Shown here piece after piece: positions 8,610 through 17,970 of a DNA stretch of 64,000 nucleotides. Under the pieces are notes generated by a model that saw only the letters and a list, made by a program, of their open reading frames with translations, did no database searches and was not told the DNA's origin. Origin of the DNA: Sphingomonas sp. (GTDB lineage Bacteria > Pseudomonadota > Alphaproteobacteria > Sphingomonadales > Sphingomonadaceae); the NCBI GenBank assembly GCA_019635535.1, contig JAHBZH010000001.1, positions 2,686,381 through 2,750,380 of the forward strand. Reading direction: 5' to 3'. Position 1 is the first letter of the stretch, and each line of letters begins with the position of its first letter. Both the position numbers and the translations under genes were made by a program.

Positions 8610-10106
8610 ATGCGCAACATCGATCATTTCGTCGCGGGCGCCGCGTTCGCGTCCGGCGAGCGCCACGGCGACGTCTTCAACCCCAGCGAAGGCAATGTGC
8701 AGGCGCGGGTCCGCCTGGGTACCGCCGCCGATCTCGAGAAAGCCGTGGCGGCCGCGCGCGAGGCCTTCCCCGATTGGGCCGCGACCAATCCGCAGCGCCG
8801 CGCGCGCGTCATGTTCAATTTCAAGGCGCTGGTCGAAGCCAATATGGACGATCTCGCCCTCCTGCTCGCCAGCGAGCACGGCAAGGTCGTCGCCGACGCC
8901 AAGGGCGACGTGCAGCGCGGGCTGGAGGTGATCGAATATGCCTGCGGCATCCCGCATGCGCTGAAGGGCGAATATACGATCGGCGCCGGCCCCGGCATCG
9001 ACGTCTATTCGATGCGCCAGCCGCTGGGCGTCGTCGCCGGCATCACACCGTTCAACTTCCCGGCGATGATCCCGATGTGGATGTTCGGCGTCGCCATCGC
9101 CTGCGGCAACACCTTCATCCTCAAGCCCTCCGAGCGCGACCCCAGCGTGCCGGTGCGCCTCGCCGAGCTGATGAAGGAAGCGGGCCTGCCGGACGGCGTG
9201 CTCAATGTCGTCCATGGCGACAAGGAGATGGTCGACGCGATCCTCGACCATGACGACATCAAGGCGATCAGCTTCGTCGGCTCCTCCGACATCGCGCAGT
9301 ACATCTATTCGCGCGGCACCGCGAACAACAAGCGCGTGCAGGCGTTCGGCGGCGCCAAGAATCACGGCATCGTCATGCCCGACGCCGATCTCGACCAGGT
9401 GGTGAACGACCTCGCCGGCGCCGCCTTCGGCTCGGCCGGCGAGCGCTGCATGGCGCTGCCGGTGGTCGTGCCGGTGGGCGACAAGACCGCCAATGCGCTG
9501 CGCGAGAAGCTGATCCCGGCGATCGAGGGGCTGCGCGTCGGCGTCTCCACCGATCCCGACGCCCATTACGGCCCGGTCGTCACCGCCGCGCACAAGGCGA
9601 AGGTGGAAAGCTACATCCAGATGTGCGCCGACGAGGGCGGCGAGCTGGTGATCGACGGGCGCGGCTTCACGCTGCAGGGCCATGAGCAGGGCTTCTTCGT
9701 CGGCCCGACCTTCTTCGATCATGTGCAGCCGAGCTTCCGCTCCTACAAAGAAGAGATTTTCGGCCCCGTGCTCCAGATGGTCCGCGCCGACAGCTTCGAG
9801 GAGGCGGTGCGCCTGCCCAGCGAGCACGATTACGGCAACGGCGTCGCCATCTTCACCCGCAACGGCCACGCGGCGCGTGAGTTCGCGGCGCGGGTCAATG
9901 TCGGCATGGTCGGCATCAACGTGCCGATCCCGGTGCCGGTCGCCTATCACACGTTCGGCGGCTGGAAGCGCAGCGGCTTCGGCGACATCGACCAGCACGG
10001 GCCGGAAGGCGTGCGCTTCTGGACCAAGAACAAGAAGGTGACGCAGCGCTGGCCGGACGGCAGCGCAGGCGGCGAGAACGCGTTCGTGATTCCGACGATG
10101 GGGTGA
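8610..10106 (+). CDS. mmsA: Methylmalonate-semialdehyde dehydrogenase (CoA-acylating)
   Basis: Converts methylmalonate semialdehyde to propionyl-CoA, CO2 and NADH, the last step of valine degradation. The 498-residue aldehyde dehydrogenase starts at ATG 8610 with GAGG 6 nt upstream. Features are ITPFNFPAMIPMWMFGVAIA, the NAD-binding region KAISFVGSSDIAQYIY, and catalytic Cys in GSAGERCMALPV. This Cys-Met-Ala context is typical of MmsA rather than ordinary aldehyde dehydrogenases. It leads a plus-strand cluster with acyl-CoA dehydrogenase, hydrolase, hydratase and mmsB. Confidence 0.96.
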   Translation: MRNIDHFVAGAAFASGERHGDVFNPSEGNVQARVRLGTAADLEKAVAAAREAFPDWAATNPQRRARVMFNFKALVEANMDDLALLLASEHGKVVADAKGDVQRGLEVIEYACGIPHALKGEYTIGAGPGIDVYSMRQPLGVVAGITPFNFPAMIPMWMFGVAIACGNTFILKPSERDPSVPVRLAELMKEAGLPDGVLNVVHGDKEMVDAILDHDDIKAISFVGSSDIAQYIYSRGTANNKRVQAFGGAKNHGIVMPDADLDQVVNDLAGAAFGSAGERCMALPVVVPVGDKTANALREKLIPAIEGLRVGVSTDPDAHYGPVVTAAHKAKVESYIQMCADEGGELVIDGRGFTLQGHEQGFFVGPTFFDHVQPSFRSYKEEIFGPVLQMVRADSFEEAVRLPSEHDYGNGVAIFTRNGHAAREFAARVNVGMVGINVPIPVPVAYHTFGGWKRSGFGDIDQHGPEGVRFWTKNKKVTQRWPDGSAGGENAFVIPTMG

Positions 10107-10113
10107 GGCCAAG

Positions 10114-10258
10114 CCTCTCTCCCCCTTGCGGGAGAGAGGTTGGAGAGAGGGGCGGCCGGCGTCCGCCGGCCAAGAGACTCCTTCCTCAACTTCCTCAGCG
10201 GCATCGAGCCGCTTCGGAGGTCCCCCTCTCCCTACCCTCTCCCGCAAGGGGAGAGGGG
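10114..10258. repeat. REPIN-like inverted pair of palindromic repeats
   Basis: Two related palindromic units in opposite orientation fill the mmsA/acyl-CoA dehydrogenase gap. The left unit (10114-10152) contains a CTCTCCCCCTTGCGGGAGAG hairpin. The right unit (10222-10258) is close to its reverse complement, with CCTCTCCCGCAAGGGGAGAGG. Between them is another hairpin, GGCCGGC-GTCC-GCCGGCC (10154-10171). Two inverted REP-like units with a spacer is the form of a REPIN. It may also attenuate or stabilise the operon mRNA. Confidence 0.75.
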
Positions 10259-10275
10259 CTGCTAGAGCGAGGACT

Positions 10276-11421
10276 ATGACCAACCAGTTCGACCTCACCG
10301 ACGAGCAGCGCCAGATCCAGGAGATGGCGCGCCAGTTCACCACCGATGCGATCTCGCCTTATGCCGGGGAGTGGGACGAGAAGCATATCTTTCCGCGCGA
10401 CACGATCCGGTCGGCCGCCGAGCTGGGCTTCGGCTCCATCTATGTGTCCGAGGATTCCGGGGGCATCGGGCTGGGGCGGCTGGAGGCGGCCCTCATCATG
10501 GAGGCGATGGCCTATGGCTGTCCCTCCACCAGCGCCTTCATCTCGATCCACAACATGGCGTCGTGGATGATCGACCGTTTCGGCGCGCAGGCGGTGAAGG
10601 ACAAATATCTCCCCTCGATGGTGACGATGGAGCGGATCGGCTCCTATTGCCTGACCGAGCCCGGTTCCGGCTCCGACGCCGCCGCGCTCAAGACCAGGGC
10701 GGTGAAGGACGGCGGCGATTATGTCGTCACCGGCACCAAGCAGTTCATCTCCGGCGGCGGCGAGAACGAGATCTATGTCTGCATGGTCCGCACCGGGGTG
10801 GATGGGCCGAAGGGCATTTCCTGTCTCGTCATCGAAAAGGACATGCCGGGCGTCAGCTTCGGCGCGCAGGAAAAGAAGCTCGGCTGGCATTCGCAACCGA
10901 CCGCGCAGGTCAATTTCGATGCCGTCCGCGTGCCGGCGGAGAATCTGGTCGGCGGCGAGGGCGAGGGCTTCCGCATCGCGATGATGGGGCTGGACGGCGG
11001 GCGGCTCAATATCGGCGCCTGCTCGCTGGGCGGGGCGCAGCGCTGCCTGGACGAGGCGATCGCCTATACGAAGGACCGCAAGCAGTTCGGCCAGGCCATC
11101 GCCGATTTCCAGAACACGCAATTCATGCTCGCCGACATGGAGACCGAGTTGCAGGCCGCCCGGATGCTGCTCTACGCGGCGGCGGTGAAGGTGACGGAGA
11201 ATGCGCCGGACAAGACGAAGTTCGCGGCGATGGCGAAGCGGCTCGCGACCGACTCGGGCTCGTCGATCGTGGACCGCGCGCTCCAGCTCCACGGCGGCTA
11301 CGGCTATCTGCAGGATTACCCGATCGAGCGTTTCTGGCGGGATCTCCGCGTCCATTCGATCCTTGAGGGCACCAATCAGGTGATGCGGATGATCGTCGGG
11401 CGGGAGCTGACCCGCCAGTGA
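10276..11421 (+). CDS. Acyl-CoA dehydrogenase, probably isobutyryl-CoA dehydrogenase
   Basis: FAD enzyme of 381 residues that oxidises a short branched acyl-CoA; context indicates isobutyryl-CoA to methacrylyl-CoA in valine degradation. Visible are the substrate/FAD loop YCLTEPGSGSDAAALKT, the conserved KQFISGGGEN, RKQFGQAIADFQNTQF, and the C-terminal ILEGTNQVMRMIVGREL, whose Glu is the catalytic base position of the short-chain and isobutyryl branch. ATG 10276 has AGCGAGG upstream. Its stop overlaps the GTG start of phaC (GTGA). Confidence 0.93.
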   Translation: MTNQFDLTDEQRQIQEMARQFTTDAISPYAGEWDEKHIFPRDTIRSAAELGFGSIYVSEDSGGIGLGRLEAALIMEAMAYGCPSTSAFISIHNMASWMIDRFGAQAVKDKYLPSMVTMERIGSYCLTEPGSGSDAAALKTRAVKDGGDYVVTGTKQFISGGGENEIYVCMVRTGVDGPKGISCLVIEKDMPGVSFGAQEKKLGWHSQPTAQVNFDAVRVPAENLVGGEGEGFRIAMMGLDGGRLNIGACSLGGAQRCLDEAIAYTKDRKQFGQAIADFQNTQFMLADMETELQAARMLLYAAAVKVTENAPDKTKFAAMAKRLATDSGSSIVDRALQLHGGYGYLQDYPIERFWRDLRVHSILEGTNQVMRMIVGRELTRQ

Positions 11422-13154
11422 CGGAAACCACGGACCATCCCGCGCGCATCGCCGAGCAATGGACGGCGGCGCTGCAGCATCTCGGCGAGGCGGCGCAAGC
11501 GGCCGTTCGGGGGGGACCGCCCCTCGCGACGTCCAGGCCCTACGATCCGCTCGCGCTGTTCCAGACCATGGCCGAATTCGCGGTCAATGTCCGGCCCGAG
11601 CAGTTGCTGCAGGTGCAGCTGGACGCGGCGCGCGAATGGACCGCTTTCTGGACCGACGCGCTGACGCCCAAAGCCCCGTCCGACGCCAGGCCGCGCGACC
11701 GGCGCTTCGCCCATCCGGGCTGGGAAGAGCAGCCCTATTTCCGCGCGCTGCGGGACGCCTATCTGCTCGCCTCGAAGCAGCTTCGCGAGAGCGTGAAGGC
11801 GGCGGGCGGCGACGGATCGAAGGCGGCGATGATGAACTTCCTCGCCGATCAATATCTGAACGCCGTCGCGCCGACCAATTTCGCTATGACCAATCCCGAA
11901 GTGGTCCAGCGCACAGTGGAGACGGGCGGCGCCAATCTCGCCGCCGGCTTCGCCAACCTGCTGGAGGACGTGGCCGCCGGCAAGGGCATCGTGAAGCGCC
12001 GGACGGAAAGCGATTTCGTCGTGGGCGAGACGCTGGCCACGACGCCCGGATCGGTCGTGTTCCAGAACGATCTGTTCCAGCTCATCCAATACAATCCGGC
12101 GACGGAGGAGGTGGCGGCGGAGCCCCTGCTCTATGTGCCGCCGCTGGTGAACAAATATTACATGATCGACCTCCAGCCGAAGTCGAGCCTGGTCAAATGG
12201 CTGGTCGATCAGGGGCGAACCGTGTTCGTCATCTCCTGGGTCAATCCGGACGAGCGCCACCGCGACATGGGCGTCGAGCAGTATGTGCTGGACGGCATCG
12301 TCGAGGCGATCGGCGCGGCCCGCAAGGCGGCGAAGGCGGACAGGGTCGATCTGTTCAGCTTCTGCCTCGGCGGCACGCTCGTCGCGATCGCCCTCGCCTG
12401 GCTCGCCGCGAAGGGCCGGGCGGACGAGGTGAACAGCGCCACGCTGATCGGATCGATGGTCGATTTCGCCGACATGCGCGACTGGTCGGCCTTCGTCCAC
12501 GAAGCGCATCTGGACGCGCTGGAGGATCATCTCGCCAAGCGCGGCTTCATCGATTCGACGGAATTGCAGCAGCTCTTCGCCGCCGTGCGCTCCAACGATC
12601 TCATCTGGTCGTCGGTGGTGAACCATTACCTGCTCGACCGGCCGGCTCCGCCCTCCGACCTGCTCCACTGGTTCGAGGACGGCGCGCGCATCCCGGCGGC
12701 GTTCCTCAGCAGCTACAATCGCGGGCTCCTCGCGAAGAATGCGCTGAAGGCGGGGAGCGGTTTCGCGGTCGGCGATGTCGCGATCGATCTCGGCGCGGTG
12801 AAGACGCCGATGACCGTGATCGCGCTGAAGGACGATCATGTGTCGGCCTGGGAAGCGGTCTATGACGGCACGAAATTGTTCGGCGGGCCGGTGAATTACA
12901 TCCTCGGCGGCTCCGGCCACAATGCCGGCGTGATCAACCCGCCGGCGGCGAACAAGCATGGCTATTGGACGAACGACGCGCGGCCCGAGACGGCGCAGGC
13001 ATGGCTCGACGGCGCGACCCGTCACGAAGGCTCCTGGTGGCCGCACTGGACCGCGTGGCTCGACGCGCACGGCACCGGCAAGGTGAAGGCCCGCAAGCCG
13101 AAAAACGCCATCGAGGCCGCGCCGGGCAGCTATGTCCGCATCACGCATGACTGA
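11418..13154 (+). CDS. phaC: Poly(3-hydroxyalkanoate) synthase, class I-like
   Basis: Polymerises hydroxyacyl-CoA into PHA. The 578-residue length and N-terminal PhaC domain fit class I enzymes. The alpha/beta hydrolase core has YVPPLVNKYYMIDL, the nucleophile motif SFCLGG with Cys316, Asp473 in LKDDHVSAW and His501 in GSGHNAGVINPP. Canonical synthases have Gly two residues before the Cys (G-x-C-x-G-G); here it is Ser314. Start is GTG 11418, overlapping the acyl-CoA dehydrogenase stop. Its place inside a valine operon is unusual, as synthases normally sit with phaA/B or phasin genes. No phasin, phaR or depolymerase is in the window. Confidence 0.93.
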   Translation: MTETTDHPARIAEQWTAALQHLGEAAQAAVRGGPPLATSRPYDPLALFQTMAEFAVNVRPEQLLQVQLDAAREWTAFWTDALTPKAPSDARPRDRRFAHPGWEEQPYFRALRDAYLLASKQLRESVKAAGGDGSKAAMMNFLADQYLNAVAPTNFAMTNPEVVQRTVETGGANLAAGFANLLEDVAAGKGIVKRRTESDFVVGETLATTPGSVVFQNDLFQLIQYNPATEEVAAEPLLYVPPLVNKYYMIDLQPKSSLVKWLVDQGRTVFVISWVNPDERHRDMGVEQYVLDGIVEAIGAARKAAKADRVDLFSFCLGGTLVAIALAWLAAKGRADEVNSATLIGSMVDFADMRDWSAFVHEAHLDALEDHLAKRGFIDSTELQQLFAAVRSNDLIWSSVVNHYLLDRPAPPSDLLHWFEDGARIPAAFLSSYNRGLLAKNALKAGSGFAVGDVAIDLGAVKTPMTVIALKDDHVSAWEAVYDGTKLFGGPVNYILGGSGHNAGVINPPAANKHGYWTNDARPETAQAWLDGATRHEGSWWPHWTAWLDAHGTGKVKARKPKNAIEAAPGSYVRITHD

Positions 13155-14253
13155 TGAAAATGGGGGCGCACAAGGCGCAATGATCGACGACGCCAATACC
13201 GACACCCTCACCTATATCGACGGCCGTGCCGGACGCTTGCGGCTCAACCGGCCCAAGGCGCTGCATGCGCTGAACCTGGCGATGGTGCGGCAGATGACCC
13301 AGGCGCTGCTCAACTGGCGCAACGACACCGCCGTGCGGCTGGTCATCATCGATCATGCGGAGGGGCGCGGCTTCTGCGCCGGTGGCGATGTCGTGACGAT
13401 CGCCAAGAGCGCGGCGGGCCACGACGAGGCGGGCCGCGCCTTCTTCTTCGAGGAATATCGGCTGAACCACCTCATGTACACCTACGCCAAGCCGGGCGTG
13501 GTGTTCATGGACGGCATCACGATGGGCGGCGGCGTCGGCATTTCCTGCCCCTGCCGCTACCGGGTGGCGACCGAGCGGACCGTCTTCGCCATGCCGGAGA
13601 CGACGATCGGCCTGTTTCCGGACGTGGGCGGCGGGCGGTACCTCTCGCGGCTGCGCGGCCGGGTGGCGCAATATCTGGCGCTGACCGGCGCGCGGATCGA
13701 CGGCGCCGATTGCGTGACGCTCGGCCTCGCCAATTTCTACATTCCGTCCGATCGGCTGGAGGCGCTGAAGGACCAGCTCTGCCAGGAGCCGGAAAAGGCG
13801 GAGAGCCTGCTCGCGGGCGCGGCGGTCGCGCCGCCGCCGTCGAAGATCGCCGAGCTGCTGCCACTGATGGACCGGCTGTTCGCGTCGGACGAATATGAGG
13901 AGATTCTCGCCGCTTTGCGCGCCGATGGCGGCGAGTGGGCGACGCAGCAGCTCGACATCCTCGCCAAAAAATCGCCGACCGCCTGCAAGGTCAGCCTGCG
14001 GATGCTCGTCGAAAGTCCGCGCCAGCCGCATTTCCTGGACGAGATGCGGATGGAGTTCGCGATCGTGACGCGCATGTTCCGCCACGGCGACTTCTACGAA
14101 GGCGTGCGCGCGCTCCTCATCGACAAGGACAATGCACCGCGCTGGACCCCCGCCACGCCGGAGGAGGTGACGCCCGAGATGGTCGACGCCTTCTTCGCGC
14201 CGCTGCCGCCGGGCGAGACCTGGACCCCGCTGCCCATCGACGGAGACGAATGA
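13147..14253 (+). CDS. 3-hydroxyisobutyryl-CoA hydrolase
   Basis: Crotonase-fold thioesterase releasing 3-hydroxyisobutyrate from its CoA ester in valine catabolism. It has 368 residues, longer than ordinary enoyl-CoA hydratases, with the HIBCH-type extension after residue 240. The oxyanion regions are [10 protein letters not shown] and [34 protein letters not shown] carries the acidic residues used by HIBCH enzymes. ATG 13147 overlaps phaC by 8 nt; a second ATG at 13180 has a closer AAGGCG site and could be the true start. The stop overlaps the next gene start. Confidence 0.92.
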   Translation: MTDENGGAQGAMIDDANTDTLTYIDGRAGRLRLNRPKALHALNLAMVRQMTQALLNWRNDTAVRLVIIDHAEGRGFCAGGDVVTIAKSAAGHDEAGRAFFFEEYRLNHLMYTYAKPGVVFMDGITMGGGVGISCPCRYRVATERTVFAMPETTIGLFPDVGGGRYLSRLRGRVAQYLALTGARIDGADCVTLGLANFYIPSDRLEALKDQLCQEPEKAESLLAGAAVAPPPSKIAELLPLMDRLFASDEYEEILAALRADGGEWATQQLDILAKKSPTACKVSLRMLVESPRQPHFLDEMRMEFAIVTRMFRHGDFYEGVRALLIDKDNAPRWTPATPEEVTPEMVDAFFAPLPPGETWTPLPIDGDE

Positions 14254-15029
14254 TGCCCGCCTACGAAACCATCCTGGTCGAGCCGAAGGGCGCGGTGACG
14301 CTCGTCACGCTCAATCGCCCGCAGGCGCTGAACGCGCTCAACAGCCAAGTGCTGGCCGAGCTGATCGATGCCTTCGCGGCTTATGACGCGGATCAGAGCC
14401 AGCGCTGCCTCGTGCTCACGGGCTCCGAAAAGGCCTTCGCCGCCGGCGCCGACATCAAGGAGATGGAGGAACAGGGCTTCGCGGAGATGTACGGCGCCAA
14501 CTTCTTCGCCGGCTGGGAGAAGGTGACGGCGACCCGCAAGCCCTGGATCGCGGCGGTCAACGGCTTCGCGCTGGGCGGCGGCTGCGAGGTCGCGATGATG
14601 GCCGATTTCATCATCGCCGGCGACAACGCCAAATTCGGCCAGCCGGAGATCAAGCTGGGCGTCGCGCCCGGCATGGGCGGATCGCAGCGCCTGACCCGCG
14701 CGATCGGCAAGGCCAAGGCGATGGAGATGTGCCTCACCGGCCGGATGATGGGGGCCGAGGAAGCCGAGCGCGCCGGCCTCGTCGCCCGCGTCGTGCCGGC
14801 GGCCGAGCTGCTCGACGAGGCGCTGAAGACGGCCGGGACGATCGCCGCGATGGCCCCGCTCGCCGCCATCGCCAACAAGGAGATGGTCAACGCCGCCTAT
14901 GAGAACAATCTGGCGCAGGGCATAGCGTTCGAGCGCCGGCTGTTCCACGGCCTGTTCGGCACGCAGGACCAGAAGGAAGGGATGAGCGCCTTCGTCGCCA
15001 AGCGTCAGGCGGAGTGGACAGGGCGTTAG
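14253..15029 (+). CDS. Enoyl-CoA hydratase
   Basis: Crotonase-family hydratase of 258 residues; here it probably hydrates methacrylyl-CoA to 3-hydroxyisobutyryl-CoA. The two catalytic glutamates of the family are at the expected places: [17 protein letters not shown] and [20 protein letters not shown]. The oxyanion segment is [12 protein letters not shown]. Two tandem ATGs occur (14250 and 14253); GGAG at 14242 is spaced better for the second. It follows the hydrolase without a gap and is separated from mmsB by an inverted repeat element. Confidence 0.94.
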   Translation: MPAYETILVEPKGAVTLVTLNRPQALNALNSQVLAELIDAFAAYDADQSQRCLVLTGSEKAFAAGADIKEMEEQGFAEMYGANFFAGWEKVTATRKPWIAAVNGFALGGGCEVAMMADFIIAGDNAKFGQPEIKLGVAPGMGGSQRLTRAIGKAKAMEMCLTGRMMGAEEAERAGLVARVVPAAELLDEALKTAGTIAAMAPLAAIANKEMVNAAYENNLAQGIAFERRLFHGLFGTQDQKEGMSAFVAKRQAEWTGR

Positions 15030-15037
15030 ATTTAGCC

Positions 15038-15119
15038 GTTCCCCGGCGAAGGCCGGGGTCTAGTTCCGAACAAGATCGGCGCGGTAGCGCCGCCTGGACC
15101 CCGGCCTTCGCCGGGGAAC
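15038..15119. repeat. Long perfect inverted repeat between echA-like gene and mmsB
   Basis: Arms of 23 bp at 15038-15060 and 15097-15119 are perfect reverse complements built on CCCCGGCGAAGGCCGGGG. The 36-nt spacer holds a smaller GGCG/CGCC hairpin. It is a different family from the element at 10.1 kb and looks like a sphingomonad intergenic palindromic element. It has no T-run, so it is a poor terminator but may shape mRNA decay ahead of mmsB. Confidence 0.75.
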
Positions 15120-15133
15120 AAGAAAGGTGAAAC

Positions 15134-16039
15134 ATGGCACGCGTCGCATTCATCGGGCTGGGCAATATGGGCGGCGGGATGGCCGCGAATCTCGCCAAAG
15201 CGGGGCATGACGTGCGCGCCTTCGACCTGTCCGAAGAAGCGCTGGCCCGCGCCGAGGCGCGCGGGGCGCTGCGCGCCGCGTCCGCCGAGGAGGCGGTCGC
15301 CGATGCCGAGGCGGTCGTCACCATGCTGCCCGCCGGCAAGCATGTCCGCCAGGTCTATGCCGACGCGATCATCGGCAAGGCGCCGACCAGCGCGATCCTG
15401 ATGGACTGCTCGACGATCGACGTGGACAGCGCGCGCGACGTGATCGGACAGGCGCAGGCCGGCTCCACCCTGATGGTCGACGCGCCCGTTTCCGGCGGCA
15501 TCGCCGCAGCGGAAGGCGGCACGCTCACCTTCATGGTCGGCGGCACCGAGGAGGCGTTCAAGCGCGCCGAGCCGTTCCTGGCGCAGATGGGCAAGGCCGT
15601 GATCCATGCCGGCGGCGCGGGCGCGGGCCAAGCGGCGAAGATCTGCAACAACATGCTGCTCGGCGCCTCGATGGTCGCGACCTGCGAGACCTTCGCCATG
15701 GCGCAGAAACTGGGGCTCGATCTCCAGACCTTCTTCGACATCTCGTCGAAAGCGTCCGGCCAGTGCTGGTCGATGACCAGTTATTGCCCCGTCCCCGGCG
15801 TCGGCCCCGAAACGCCGGCCGACCGCAATTACGAAGGCGGCTTCGCGGCGGCGCTGATGCTGAAGGACCTGCGGCTCGCCATGGAAGCGGCGAAGAGCGC
15901 CGACGCCTACACGCCGATGGGCGCCCATGCCGAGGAGCTATACACCCGCTTCGCCGAAGCGCTGGGCGGCGGCGGCAAGGACTTCTCCGCGATCATCAAT
16001 ATGATCGACGACAGCTGGACGCCGCCTGTCGAATCCTAG
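15134..16039 (+). CDS. mmsB: 3-hydroxyisobutyrate dehydrogenase
   Basis: NAD-dependent oxidation of 3-hydroxyisobutyrate to methylmalonate semialdehyde, the substrate of mmsA. The 301-residue protein has the Rossmann motif VAFIGLGNMGGGMAANL, the substrate signature VDAPVSGGIAAAEGGTLTFMVGG and the catalytic Lys region GAGQAAKICNNMLLGASM. These mark the beta-hydroxyacid dehydrogenase family. ATG 15134 follows GAAAGG. It completes the valine route with the four catabolic genes upstream. Its stop overlaps that of the convergent crystallin-like gene. Confidence 0.96.
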   Translation: MARVAFIGLGNMGGGMAANLAKAGHDVRAFDLSEEALARAEARGALRAASAEEAVADAEAVVTMLPAGKHVRQVYADAIIGKAPTSAILMDCSTIDVDSARDVIGQAQAGSTLMVDAPVSGGIAAAEGGTLTFMVGGTEEAFKRAEPFLAQMGKAVIHAGGAGAGQAAKICNNMLLGASMVATCETFAMAQKLGLDLQTFFDISSKASGQCWSMTSYCPVPGVGPETPADRNYEGGFAAALMLKDLRLAMEAAKSADAYTPMGAHAEELYTRFAEALGGGGKDFSAIINMIDDSWTPPVES

Positions 16040-16404
16040 TTCGCGTTTTCCGCGGGTGCGGGGCGCGCCGAGCCGATCTGCCCTTCCACCCCGATCAGGG
16101 CCGAATCGGCGACGCTGCGGTCGAGGACGATGCACGGGCTGCGGAAGCTGCTCCGCGCACAGATTTCCCAGCGGTCGCCGGGATGGACGGCGATGCTGCG
16201 GATATTCCAGTCCGTGCGGACATTGCGCGAGGCGGAATCGATCGTCCAGGTCGAGCCGTTGTAATTGGTCATCGCATAGAGAGTCAGCTCGCCGCGCACG
16301 GTGCGCGGCATCGCGGATCGTCGCTCTTCTTCCTGGGATTGCATCGCCAGCGTCGGCCCCGCGACGCACAAGGCCAGCATCGTCACGCAGATCGGTGTCT
16401 TCAT
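16036..16404 (-). CDS. Secreted beta/gamma-crystallin-like protein
   Basis: A 122-residue exported protein from ATG 16404 with GGAGGG 8 nt upstream. Residues 1-20 are a signal peptide (hydrophobic core CVTMLALCVAGP). The mature part contains a single beta/gamma-crystallin or I36 inhibitor-like motif: GELTLYAMTNYNGSTWTI, then WNIRSIAVHPGDRWEIC and FRSPCIVLDRS. Two cysteines flank the second strand pair and may form a disulfide. Likely periplasmic or extracellular; function unknown. Convergent with mmsB. Confidence 0.7.
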   Translation of the reverse strand: MKTPICVTMLALCVAGPTLAMQSQEEERRSAMPRTVRGELTLYAMTNYNGSTWTIDSASRNVRTDWNIRSIAVHPGDRWEICARSSFRSPCIVLDRSVADSALIGVEGQIGSARPAPAENAN

Positions 16405-16495
16405 GGGTGAGCCCTCCACATGCTTGATCGCGGCCGATGTTGGCCTTGTCCCGCCTTCATGACAAGGTCGCACCGGGAACGGCCTTGCGCGCGCC

Positions 16496-17950
16496 TTATC
16501 CCAGCACCCTCCCGATCGCGCCGCGCCATCCATCGAGGCGGCGCCCGCGCGCGTTCGGGTCCATCGCCGGGCTGAAATGTTCGACGCCCCCGCGCATCGC
16601 CGCGGCCTCGCCGAGCGAGCCGAACAGCCCGCCGCCAACCCCGGCCAGCATCGCCGCGCCCAGCGCCGTCGTCTCGACGAATTCCGGCCGCTCGACCTCG
16701 AGATCGAGCATGTCGGCCAAATCCTGCGCGACCCAATCGTTCGCGGTCATGCCACCGTCGATCCTCAGGCGACCCCAGGCCGCGCCGTCGGCGGCGAAGG
16801 CGGTCATCAGATCGTGGGTCTGGTGCGCCATCGCTTCCAGCGCCGCGCGCACGACATGCGCGCGGCCGGCGCCGAAGCTGAGGCCGGTGATCGCCCCGCG
16901 CGCATCCGGCGCCCAGTGCGGCGCCCCCAGCCCGACATGGGCGGGCACCAGATAGACGCCACCATTGTCCTCGACGGATCGTGCCATTGCCTCGGTTTCC
17001 GCCGCCGTCGCGACCAGCCCGATCGCGTCGCGCAGCCATTTGACCACGCTGCCCGCGACGAACACCGATCCTTCCAGCGCATAGGCACGCTCGCCGCCGA
17101 GCTGCCACGCCACCGTCGTCAGCAGCCGGTTCTTCGAAGCCGGTGCGTCGCCTCCGGTATTGGTCAGCACGAAGGCGCCGGTGCCGTAGGTCGCCTTGGT
17201 GTCGCCTGGCGCGAGGCAGACCTGCCCGACCGCCGCCGCCTGCTGATCGCCGGCGAGGCCGGCGATCTTCACCGGCGCGCCGAGCAGGTCGGTCGTCCCG
17301 AAATCGCCTGCGCAATCGACGATCTCGGGCAGCGCGCCGCGCGGCACGCCGAACAGGTCGCACAGCCCATCGTCCCAGCGGCCGGCATGGATGTCCATCA
17401 GGGCGGTGCGCGAGGCGTTGGTGGCATCGGTGACGTGGCGTCCGCCGGTCAGCCGGAAGACCAGCCAGCTTTCCACCGTGCCGATCGCGAGATCTTCGCC
17501 CGCTTCGCGAAGCTGCGGCCAATTCTCCAGCGCCCAGGCGATCTTCGAGGCGGAGAAATAGGGATCGAGCAGCAGGCCCGTCTTCGCCTGCACCGCCGGC
17601 TCGTGCCCCGCTTGCCTGAGCCGCGCGCACAGATCGGCGGTGCGCCGGTCCTGCCAGACGATGGCGGGGCCGAGCGGGCGGCCGGTGCGCCGGTTCCAGA
17701 ACAGGATCGTCTCGCGCTGGTTGGCGATGCCGATCGCGCTTATCCGGGCGCCGTCGTCCGCGACATGGCGCGCGCAGCCGAGGCTCCCCAGCCAGATCTC
17801 CTCCGGATCATGCTCGACCCAGCCCGGTCGGGGATAGGATTGCGCGATCTCCCTGTCGGCGCTGCCCAGGCAGCGGCCGTCCGCCGCGAACAGCATCGCC
17901 CGCGTGCTCGTCGTGCCTTCGTCGATAACGAGGATCTGCTCTTCGGCCAT
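16496..17950 (-). CDS. glpK: Glycerol kinase
   Basis: Phosphorylates glycerol to sn-glycerol 3-phosphate. The 484-residue FGGY kinase starts at ATG 17950 with GGAGGGG 2-8 nt upstream. Motifs are LVIDEGTTSTRAMLF at the N-terminus, GWVEHDPEEIW, IGIANQRETILFWNRRTGRP, ATYGTGAFVLTN and LRIDGGMTANDWVAQ. It lies 20 nt downstream of a merR-type regulator on the same strand and probably shares its transcript. glpD, for the next step, is on the opposite arm of the same divergent region. Confidence 0.95.
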   Translation of the reverse strand: MAEEQILVIDEGTTSTRAMLFAADGRCLGSADREIAQSYPRPGWVEHDPEEIWLGSLGCARHVADDGARISAIGIANQRETILFWNRRTGRPLGPAIVWQDRRTADLCARLRQAGHEPAVQAKTGLLLDPYFSASKIAWALENWPQLREAGEDLAIGTVESWLVFRLTGGRHVTDATNASRTALMDIHAGRWDDGLCDLFGVPRGALPEIVDCAGDFGTTDLLGAPVKIAGLAGDQQAAAVGQVCLAPGDTKATYGTGAFVLTNTGGDAPASKNRLLTTVAWQLGGERAYALEGSVFVAGSVVKWLRDAIGLVATAAETEAMARSVEDNGGVYLVPAHVGLGAPHWAPDARGAITGLSFGAGRAHVVRAALEAMAHQTHDLMTAFAADGAAWGRLRIDGGMTANDWVAQDLADMLDLEVERPEFVETTALGAAMLAGVGGGLFGSLGEAAAMRGGVEHFSPAMDPNARGRRLDGWRGAIGRVLG

Positions 17951-17970
17951 GGCCCCTCCTGCCGCCATGG

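Noticed and set aside
8361..10343. A 660-codon minus-strand frame opposite mmsA
   Set aside because: Antisense to a well-conserved aldehyde dehydrogenase; the composition is that of a frame shadow.
16444..16467. CCTTGTC/GACAAGG inverted repeat after glpK as a terminator
   Set aside because: The stem is only 7 bp with a 10-nt loop and no T-run on either strand.
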